Assembly: GCF_018332655.1 (NCBI RefSeq)
Contig: NZ_BOQL01000036.1
Span: 1 to 64,000 of the forward strand
Direction: 5' to 3'
Source: Actinoplanes auranticolor
GTDB taxonomy: Bacteria; Actinomycetota; Actinomycetes; Mycobacteriales; Micromonosporaceae
DNA length: 64,000 nucleotides
Of the stretch, positions 58,101 to 64,000 are shown one piece after another. The notes below the pieces were generated by a model. It worked only from the letters and a program-made list of their open reading frames with translations, had not been told where the DNA came from and made no database searches. Made by a program: the position numbers and the translations under genes. The stretch's first letter is position 1. Each line of letters opens with the position of its first letter.

Positions 58101-59642
58101 ATGATTTCCCCTTCGGTGGTGTATGCGAACGGTCGGTTCTACTCGGCGGCGGATCCGCGGGCGTCGGCGATGCTGGTGCGTGACGGGCGGATCGCGTGGC
58201 TGGGCGCGGCGGCGGATGCCCCGTCGGCGGACGTGACGGTGGATCTGGGCGGTGCGCTGGTGACGCCGGCTTTCGTGGACGCGCACCTGCATGCGACGGA
58301 CACCGGGCTGGCGGCCGACGGGCTGGACCTGTCCGGGGTGCGGTCGGCGGCGGAGCTGCTGGAGGCGGTGGCGGCGTTCGCGCGGACGCGGCCGGTCGAC
58401 GGGGTGGTGCACGGCCACGGCTGGGACGAGTCGACGTGGGCGGTGCAGGAGCCGCCGTCGGCCGATGTGCTGGAGCGGGCGGCGGACGGCCGGCGGGTGT
58501 ATCTGTCGCAGGCGTCGGTGCATTCGGCGCTGGCGTCGCGGTCGTTGCTGGCGGCGTGCCCCGGTATCGAGGGGGTGCCGGGGTACGCCGCGTCGGGCTG
58601 GCTGCGGGAGCAGGCGCATCACGCGGTGCGGGCGGTGGCGCTGGGTTCGTTGACGGTGGCGCAGCGGACGGCGGCGCAGACCTCGGCGTTGCGGCTGGCG
58701 GCGTCGCGGGGGGTGGCGGCGGTGCACGAGTGTGCGGGGCCGGGGACCTCCAGCGAGGCCGATTTCGGGTCGGTGCTGGCGTTGTCGGGTGCGGGGCTGC
58801 CGCAGGTGTTCGGCTACTGGGGTGAGCTCGGTGGTGCGGCGCGGGCCAAGGAGCTGGGCGCGGTCGGTGCGGCCGGTGACCTGTACGCGGACGGGGCGCT
58901 GGGGTCGCGGACGGCGTCGGTGCGGGTGCCGTACGCCGACGGTGGCGGTTGTGGTGAGGCGTTCGTGTCGGCGGAGCAGGCCGGGGCGCATCTGCTGGAG
59001 TGCATCGAGCTGGGGGTGCAGGGCGGTTTCCACGCGATCGGGGACGCGGCGATCGAGGCGGTGCTGGACGGGTTCGCGATCGCGGCGCGGCGGGTGGGCG
59101 TGGACCGGTTGCGGGAGGGCCGGCACCGCATCGAGCACGTGGAGCTGATCGACAAGGCGATGATCGCCCGGATGGTGGAGTTCGGGGTGGTGGCCAGCGT
59201 GCAGCCGGTGTTCGACGCGTTGTGGGGTGGCCCGGACCGGATGTACGCGCAGCGGCTCGGGGTGGAGCGGGCCATGGCGACCAATCCGATCGGGGCGATG
59301 TACGCGGTCGGGGTGTCGCTGGCGTTCGGGTCGGATTCGCCGGTGACGGCGCTGGATCCGTGGGCGGCGGTGGTGGCTGCGGCGGCGCCGCGCAATCCGG
59401 CGTACCGAATGAGTGTGCGTTCGGCGTTCGGGGCGAGTACGCGCGGTGGCTGGCGGGCGGCCGGGGTGGACGACGTGGGGGTGCTGACGCCGGGCCGGTC
59501 GGCGACGTTCGCGGTGTGGGAGACCCCGGGCGGGGTGGACGGGGGCCTGCCGGTGCTGTTGCCGGGGGTGGACGGGGTGGTGCCGGCGCGGCCGGTGTGC
59601 CGGCGCACGGTGCTGCACGGCGAGACGATCTTCGAGGAGTGA
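58101..59642 (+). CDS. Amidohydrolase 3 family protein inside the lysine operon
   Basis: 513 residues. Metal-binding residues: FVDAHLHATDTG (HxH), FHAIGDAAIEAVLDGF, HRIEHVELID and FGSDSPVTALDPW. This is the YtcJ-like Amidohydrolase_3 pattern, metal-dependent hydrolases of amide or cyclic imide bonds in the cytoplasm. ATG 58101 starts 5 nt after the kdd stop and the gene ends 1 nt before kamD. It has no recognised step in the classical lysine fermentation route; it may hydrolyse a side product or feed in a lysine derivative (inference). Confidence 0.88.
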   Translation: MISPSVVYANGRFYSAADPRASAMLVRDGRIAWLGAAADAPSADVTVDLGGALVTPAFVDAHLHATDTGLAADGLDLSGVRSAAELLEAVAAFARTRPVDGVVHGHGWDESTWAVQEPPSADVLERAADGRRVYLSQASVHSALASRSLLAACPGIEGVPGYAASGWLREQAHHAVRAVALGSLTVAQRTAAQTSALRLAASRGVAAVHECAGPGTSSEADFGSVLALSGAGLPQVFGYWGELGGAARAKELGAVGAAGDLYADGALGSRTASVRVPYADGGGCGEAFVSAEQAGAHLLECIELGVQGGFHAIGDAAIEAVLDGFAIAARRVGVDRLREGRHRIEHVELIDKAMIARMVEFGVVASVQPVFDALWGGPDRMYAQRLGVERAMATNPIGAMYAVGVSLAFGSDSPVTALDPWAAVVAAAAPRNPAYRMSVRSAFGASTRGGWRAAGVDDVGVLTPGRSATFAVWETPGGVDGGLPVLLPGVDGVVPARPVCRRTVLHGETIFEE

Positions 59643-59643
59643 C

Positions 59644-61197
59644 GTGGACAAGCTGGGGCTGGATCCGCACGTGGTGCGGCGGGCCAGGGCGCTCGCCGCG
59701 CGGGCGGGGCAGCCGGTCGTGGACCTGGCGCGCTCGCACACGACGGTGTCGGTGGAGCGGGCGGTGCTGCGTCTGGCCGGGGTGTCGGGGGCCGATTCGG
59801 ACGGGATTCCGTGGGTGAACCGGCTGGTCGACGCGGTGCGTGCCGATGTTCCGCTGGGCCGGGGGGTGGCGTTGCCGGTGTTCCATGCCCTGGCTACCCA
59901 TGGCGTGGAGGATGTGACGGTGCTGGCGCAGAAGGCCGCGGCGGGGGCGGTGACTTTCGCCGTACCGGAGTCCAAGGCCGAGGTGGCGGCGGCCCGGCGG
60001 GCCGCGCGGCGGGCGACCGACGCGGGCCTGAAGCTGGTGGACCGGCGCCGGGCCGAGCGGGACCGGCTGATCAAGCGGTACGGGGATCCGCAGCAGCGGC
60101 CGTGGATCTATCTGATCGTGGCGACCGGGGACATCTACGAGGACATTCCGCAGGCGCAGGCGGCGGCGCGGGCCGGCGCGGACGTGATCGCGGTGATCCG
60201 CTCGACGGGGCAGTCGCTGCTGGACTATGTGCCCGAGGGGGCGACCCGGGAGGGTTTCGCGGGCACGTACGCCACCCAGGAGAACTTCCGGCTGATGCGG
60301 GCGGCGCTGGACGAGACGTCGAAGGAGCTGGGCCGTTATGTGCGGCTGACGAATTACGCGTCGGGGTTGTGCATGCCGGAGATCGCGGCCCTGGCCGGGA
60401 TGGAGCGTCTGGACATGATGCTCAACGACTCGATGTACGGGATCCTGTTCCGCGATATCAACCCGATCCGCACGTTCGTGGATCAGCGGTTCTCGCGGCA
60501 GGTGCACGCCCGGGCCGGGATCATCATCAACACCGGTGAGGACAACTACCTGACCACGGCGGACGCGGTCGAGGCGGCGCACACGGTGACGGTGTCGCAG
60601 TTGCTCAACGAGTTCTTCGCGCACGAGGCGGGGCTGGCGGACTGGCAGCTGGGGCTGGGGCACGCGTTCGAGATCAATCCGGAGCTGCCGGAGTCGTTCC
60701 GGCTGGAGCTGGCGCACGCGTTGCTGGCGCGGGAGTTGTTCCCGGACGCGCCGCTGAAGTGGATGCCGCCGACCAAGCACATGACCGGTGACGTGTTCCG
60801 CGGCAATCTGCTGGACGGGTTCTTCAACCTGGTCGGTGCGCTGACCGGGCAGGGGATCCTGCTGGTGGGGATGATGACCGAGGCGGTGGTGACGCCGTGG
60901 CTGTCCGACCGTGACATCGCGTTGCAGAACGTGCGGTACGTGTTGAACGGGGCCGGCAACCTGCACGAGGATTTCGTGCCGGCGCCGGGCGGGTTCATCC
61001 AGTCGCGGGCCCATGCGGTGCTCGGTGAGGCGATCGAGCTGCTGGAACGCATCGTCGACGACACGATGCTGACGGCGATCGCCGACGGCACGTTCGGGAT
61101 CATGAAGCGGCCGGCGGACCGGGGCAAGGGCCTGGACGGGGTCGCCCGTCACGAGGACGGCTACTACAACCCCGTGACGGAGGCGCTGGAGTCATGA
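59644..61197 (+). CDS. kamD: Lysine 5,6-aminomutase alpha subunit
   Basis: 517 residues, full length. KRYGDPQQRPWIYLIVATGD, AGADVIAVIRSTGQSLLDYV, EGFAGTYATQENFRLMRAAL, LTNYASGLCMPEIAALAGME and FRDINPIRTFVDQRFSRQVH are the near-invariant blocks of the TIM-barrel alpha subunit that binds PLP and the adenosyl group of B12. With KamE it shifts the terminal amino group of beta-lysine from C6 to C5, giving 3,5-diaminohexanoate. GTG 59644; overlaps kamE by 4 nt. Confidence 0.95.
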   Translation: MDKLGLDPHVVRRARALAARAGQPVVDLARSHTTVSVERAVLRLAGVSGADSDGIPWVNRLVDAVRADVPLGRGVALPVFHALATHGVEDVTVLAQKAAAGAVTFAVPESKAEVAAARRAARRATDAGLKLVDRRRAERDRLIKRYGDPQQRPWIYLIVATGDIYEDIPQAQAAARAGADVIAVIRSTGQSLLDYVPEGATREGFAGTYATQENFRLMRAALDETSKELGRYVRLTNYASGLCMPEIAALAGMERLDMMLNDSMYGILFRDINPIRTFVDQRFSRQVHARAGIIINTGEDNYLTTADAVEAAHTVTVSQLLNEFFAHEAGLADWQLGLGHAFEINPELPESFRLELAHALLARELFPDAPLKWMPPTKHMTGDVFRGNLLDGFFNLVGALTGQGILLVGMMTEAVVTPWLSDRDIALQNVRYVLNGAGNLHEDFVPAPGGFIQSRAHAVLGEAIELLERIVDDTMLTAIADGTFGIMKRPADRGKGLDGVARHEDGYYNPVTEALES

Positions 61198-61967
61198 CGA
61201 TCGTGCGGCCCTACGGGGACACCACCGGTGACGGGATGGTGCAGTTGTCGTTCACGCTGCCGATCCCGCACGACAAGCGCGCCGAGGGTGCGGCGGTGCA
61301 GCTGGCCAACAGGATGGGCATGGACCCGGCGCTGCTGGTGCACGCCAAGGCGATGGGTGACGGGTTCACCTTCTTCGTGGTGTACGGGCGGGTGAGTCAT
61401 CTCGTCGACACCGACAAGGTGCAGGTCGTCGAGCGGGACTTCCCGCTGCTGAGCGCGAAGGAGGTGAACGCGGTGATCAAGCGCAGGCTGCGGCGGCGGC
61501 TGAACGTGGTCGGCGCGTGCATCGGCACCGACGCGCACACGGTGGGCATCGACGCGATCCTCAACGTCAAGGGGGTCGCGGGGGAGAAGGGCCTGGAGTA
61601 CTACCGGGAGTTGTCGGTGACCAACATGGGCGCGCAGGTGTCGGTGCCGGAGCTGGTCGAGGAGGCCCGGGCGCGCAAGGCCGACGCGGTGCTGGTGTCG
61701 CAGGTGGTGACCCAGCGCGACGCGCACCTGCAGAACACCCGGGCGATGACGGCGGCGTTCCGGGAGGCGATGCCGGCCGGCAAGCGGCCGCTGCTGATCG
61801 TGGGCGGGCCGCGGTTCGACGAACTGATGGCGGGTGAGCTGGGCGTGGACCGGATCTTCGGCCGGGGTACGACGCCACGCGAGGTCGCCTCGTACCTGGT
61901 ACACGCACTCGTGGGCCCGTCCAACCACCCCGCCGCCGCCCCTGAAAGGACTGAAGGCCAATCATGA
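61194..61967 (+). CDS. kamE: Lysine 5,6-aminomutase beta subunit (B12-binding)
   Basis: 257 residues. The base-off B12-binding motif DAHTVG (residues 113-118, D-x-H-x-x-G) supplies the lower axial His115; the PLP Schiff-base lysine is expected at K126 in ILNVKGVAGEKGLE (family knowledge from the clostridial enzyme). KADAVLVSQVVTQRDAHLQN and RPLLIVGGPRFDEL complete the Rossmann-type cobalamin domain. ATGA overlaps with kamD and kal indicate coupled translation. Adenosylcobalamin must be made or imported elsewhere; no B12 genes are in the window. Confidence 0.95.
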   Translation: MTIVRPYGDTTGDGMVQLSFTLPIPHDKRAEGAAVQLANRMGMDPALLVHAKAMGDGFTFFVVYGRVSHLVDTDKVQVVERDFPLLSAKEVNAVIKRRLRRRLNVVGACIGTDAHTVGIDAILNVKGVAGEKGLEYYRELSVTNMGAQVSVPELVEEARARKADAVLVSQVVTQRDAHLQNTRAMTAAFREAMPAGKRPLLIVGGPRFDELMAGELGVDRIFGRGTTPREVASYLVHALVGPSNHPAAAPERTEGQS

Positions 61968-62329
61968 TCACTGTGACGCATCGCCGGTACGTGCCGTACG
62001 CGCACGCGCACTACGCGGGCAATCTGGTCGACGGCGCGTACTCGCTGGGGTTGTTCGGCGATGTCGCCACCGAGGTGTGCATCCGGCTCGACGGGGACGA
62101 GGGGTTGTTCGCGTCGTACTCCGACGTGCAGTTCACGGCGCCGGTGCAGGCCGGTGACGTGCTGGAGGTGACCGCGACGGTGACGCGGATGGGCACCCGG
62201 TCGCGGACGATCGACTTCCGGTCGGTGGTGGTGTGCCGGGGTACGGGCGGGTCGGCGGCGGCGGTGCTGGCCGAGCCGATCGTCGCGGTGACCGCCACGG
62301 GCACGGTGGTCGTGCCGGCCAGGGGATGA
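61964..62329 (+). CDS. kal: 3-aminobutyryl-CoA ammonia lyase
   Basis: 121 residues, hot-dog fold: YVPYAHAHYAGNLVDGAYSL, FGDVATEVCIRLDGDEGLFA, DVQFTAPVQAGDVLEVTATV and SRTIDFRSVVVCR. These match Kal, which removes ammonia from L-3-aminobutyryl-CoA to give crotonyl-CoA in lysine fermentation. Context inside the kam operon makes the assignment firm. 4-nt overlaps on both sides. Confidence 0.92.
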   Translation: MITVTHRRYVPYAHAHYAGNLVDGAYSLGLFGDVATEVCIRLDGDEGLFASYSDVQFTAPVQAGDVLEVTATVTRMGTRSRTIDFRSVVVCRGTGGSAAAVLAEPIVAVTATGTVVVPARG

Positions 62330-63603
62330 CCTTCGCGGTCTGTGTCGACGTCGGGTCGACGTACACCAAGGGCTGCCTGGTCGATCTGGACGACGGGCGG
62401 CTGGTGCGGCGCTCGGAGGTGCCGACGACGTCCGGCTCGGATGTGCTGACCGGTCTCGACGCCGCCGTGGCCGCGCTGGGCGGCACGGGCGAGGTGTTCG
62501 TGTGCTCGTCGGCCGGTGGCGGGCTGCGGCTGGCCGTGATCGGCTACGAGTCGCTGGTCACCGCCGAGGCCGGGCACCGGGTCGGCCTGTCGGCCGGCGC
62601 GCAGGTGGTGCACGTGGCCGCGGGTCGGCTCGACGGCCGGGCGGTGGCGGCGCTGCGCGCGGCCCGTCCGGATGTGATCCTGCTGGTCGGTGGCACCGAC
62701 GGCGGCGACGGTGAGGTGCTGCTGCACAACGCGGGCCGGCTGGGCACCTCGCGGCTGCGGGTGCCGGTGGTGCTGGCCGGCAACGCCGACGTGCGGGAAC
62801 AGGCCGCCGCGGTGCTGACCGGGCGGGGCATCCCGGTGACCGTGACGGGCAACGTGCTGCCCCGCATCGGGGTGCTGGACCCGGGTCCGGCGCGGCTGGC
62901 GATCCGGCAGGTGTTCCTGCGGCACGTGATCGGCGGCAAGCGGCTGTCGCGGGGGTCGCGGTTCGCGTCGCTGGTGCGCGCGGCGACCCCGGACGCGGTG
63001 CTGGCCGGGGTGGAGCTGCTGGCCGACCGCAGCGGCGCCGGGGTGCTGGTCGTCGACGTCGGTGGCGCCACCACGGACGTGTACTCGGCGCTGGTGCCGG
63101 ACGCCGAGGCCGAGACGGGCCCGCGCCGCGACGTGGCCGGGACGCTGTGGCGCTCGCGGACCGTCGAGGGCGACCTGGGTGTCGGAGTCGGTGCGGGCGG
63201 GGTGGTGGCGGCCGCGGCGGCGGAGAAGCTGCCGGTGCCCGACATCGCCGGTGGCCGGCCGTACGACGCGGCCACGGACCGGCAGCTGGCGGCGACGGCG
63301 GCGATGATCGCGTTGCGGCGCCACGCGCGGGGTTCGTCGGCGGGGCCGGGCCAGCCGCGCACCGGCGGCCGGGATCTGCGGGACGTGCGGCTGGTGGTGG
63401 GTTCCGGCGGGGTGTTGCGCCACGGCGGCGGCGACGCGGTCCTGGACGCGGTGCTGGGTGACACGGCCGGTGGCTGGGCGGCGCCGGCGGGGGCTCGGCG
63501 GGCCGTCGACACCGAGTACGTGCTGGCCGCGGCGGGGCTGCTCGCCGCCGAGCATCCGCGGGCGGCGGCCGCTCTGGTTGACGCGCTGTGGTCCTGCGGG
63601 TGA
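62326..63603 (+). CDS. MutL/GlmL-like ATPase, probable reactivase of the aminomutase
   Basis: 425 residues. ASKHA/actin-like ATPase motifs: VCVDVGSTYTKGCLVDLDDG (phosphate 1), VLVVDVGGATTDVYSALVPD (phosphate 2), SSAGGGLRLAVIGYE and VGSGGVLRH. This is the GlmL/MutL family encoded beside B12 aminomutases and mutases, thought to expel damaged cobalamin and reload the enzyme. ATG 62326 overlaps kal by 4 nt; last gene of the operon. Confidence 0.9.
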   Translation: MTFAVCVDVGSTYTKGCLVDLDDGRLVRRSEVPTTSGSDVLTGLDAAVAALGGTGEVFVCSSAGGGLRLAVIGYESLVTAEAGHRVGLSAGAQVVHVAAGRLDGRAVAALRAARPDVILLVGGTDGGDGEVLLHNAGRLGTSRLRVPVVLAGNADVREQAAAVLTGRGIPVTVTGNVLPRIGVLDPGPARLAIRQVFLRHVIGGKRLSRGSRFASLVRAATPDAVLAGVELLADRSGAGVLVVDVGGATTDVYSALVPDAEAETGPRRDVAGTLWRSRTVEGDLGVGVGAGGVVAAAAAEKLPVPDIAGGRPYDAATDRQLAATAAMIALRRHARGSSAGPGQPRTGGRDLRDVRLVVGSGGVLRHGGGDAVLDAVLGDTAGGWAAPAGARRAVDTEYVLAAAGLLAAEHPRAAAALVDALWSCG

Positions 63604-64000
63604 ACGGCAGGGACACGCCCGGGAAATGCGACACGCCCGGACACGGGGACACCGGTTGACAGACGGCCGGGGGTGCGACGTACCGTCTTCAAGTCCTCAT
63701 CCGGGAAGCGGCTGTTGTTCGCTTCGTTCCTTCGCCCACTGGCCACGCCCGCACCCGCACCCCGGGGTGCCCGCGTACGCCAGGTCCAGGGGGTGGGGGT
63801 CGGCGGGGCGGCGCGGACCGGCCGCGCTGTTCCGGTGTCGGTCAGGGCGACTCGTGGCCAGTAGACAACGGCACGTCGGGGGCAGCCAGCCCGCGCCGCG
63901 TCGGTCCGAAGGTCACGCGCCGTCGTGTCGCACCGGGCCCGGACGGATCTCAAGGTGCAATCGGGGCGCGGCTCGCGGGCCGCGCCCCGACGTATGTGCG
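63604..64000. other. Intergenic region after the lysine operon
   Basis: 397 nt without a convincing gene. It holds direct repeats of GACACGCCCGG (63612-63622 and 63630-63640), a promoter-like TTGACA (63656-63661) and TACCGT (63681-63686) 19 nt apart on the plus strand, and a strong hairpin near the end. A 63-codon frame (63673-63864) starts inside this promoter and shows no protein-like pattern. No canonical B12 riboswitch core is seen. Confidence 0.6.
63961..63990. terminator. Strong GC hairpin
   Basis: Perfect 12-bp stem TCGGGGCGCGGC / GCCGCGCCCCGA with a 6-nt loop, no T-tract. Could end a short transcript starting near 63693, or terminate a convergent gene beyond the window. Confidence 0.6.

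Noticed and set aside
63673..63864. 63-codon ORF starting GTG
   Set aside because: It starts inside the candidate promoter, has low-complexity Pro/Gly/Val composition and no recognisable motif.
63687..63960. B12 riboswitch downstream of the operon, suggested by CCCACTGG
   Set aside because: Other core elements are missing and the match is a single short word.
1..64000. tRNA or rRNA genes
   Set aside because: No cloverleaf-like or conserved rRNA segment was seen; almost all intergenic gaps are under 200 nt.

Overview
This window comes from a very GC-rich actinobacterial chromosome. GTG and TTG starts are common, many genes overlap by 4 bases (ATGA/GTGA), and many starts sit 6-8 nt downstream of a -10 hexamer, as in leaderless mRNAs. 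A spore photoproduct lyase, a lone flagellar fliQ, PhoP-type direct repeats, SigB-like promoters and secreted polysaccharide hydrolases suggest a sporulating, possibly motile soil actinomycete such as a Micromonosporaceae/Actinoplanes relative. That placement is inference. I see no rRNA, tRNA, CRISPR array, transposase or prophage genes.

Layout. 1-5.6 kb: partial truncated hemoglobin; a divergent ECF sigma/putative anti-sigma pair and Tat-type lipoprotein sharing a palindromic -35 region; erythromycin-esterase-like protein; an orphan fliQ; an ArsR-SRPBCC pair. 5.6-10.2 kb: overlapping operon MFS exporter - spore photoproduct lyase - methyltransferase - P-loop kinase, with a divergent TetR regulator. 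10.4-21.1 kb: stress-type membrane protein, PRC-barrel/DUF2382 protein, glycogen debranching enzyme GlgX, DUF4037 protein, PEP-mutase-like protein, hydrolase, ChaB-like and DUF1810 proteins, DEAD-box helicase, YiaAB protein, D-amino-acid oxidase-like protein. 21.2-28.8 kb: two paralogous PhoX phosphatases, each behind a PHO-box-like 11-nt direct repeat, enclosing a GH6 cellulase-type gene, a small lipoprotein, a 44-codon ORF ending in a copied PhoX tail, and a STAS / MEDS-ATPase pair. 28.8-35.3 kb: TolB-like protein, TIGR03943 protein and permease operon, SfnB-like oxidoreductase, GNAT protein and NmrA-like protein, with remnants of a GGDEF gene and an nSTAND gene. 35.4-44.6 kb: Tet(M)/Otr(A)-type GTPase with a possible leader peptide, a 1005-residue GGDEF-EAL protein overlapping it tail to tail, and a LacI/oxidoreductase unit facing a secreted GH30 glycosidase. 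44.6-55.2 kb: GyrI-like/MerR pair with a MerR-type promoter, MFS exporter, YcnI copper-type protein, low-complexity repeats and a TetR remnant, 5'-3' exonuclease, acyl-CoA dehydrogenase, Lrp regulator, SRPBCC/DinB/ArsR-SRPBCC operon, a 56-residue leaderless ORF, a phosphotransferase and a methyltransferase. 55.2-63.6 kb: CsbD-like stress protein, then a lysine aminomutase catabolic cluster: kamA divergent from kdd, amidohydrolase, kamD, kamE, kal and a MutL-type reactivase gene. The last 397 bases hold no convincing gene but do hold a promoter-like pair and a strong hairpin.

How genes work together. KamA, KamD/KamE, Kdd and Kal are the enzymes of the lysine fermentation route through beta-lysine and 3,5-diaminohexanoate. 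The cleavage enzyme Kce is not in the window, and an amidohydrolase of unknown role sits inside the operon. The PhoX pair points to phosphate starvation. Four SigB-like promoters link a membrane protein, ChaB, an MFS exporter and CsbD to general stress. A short element beginning TCCTAGGACGC occurs four times between genes, once beside fliQ and three times around the 51.5-55.2 kb gene groups; it is the least explained structure here.
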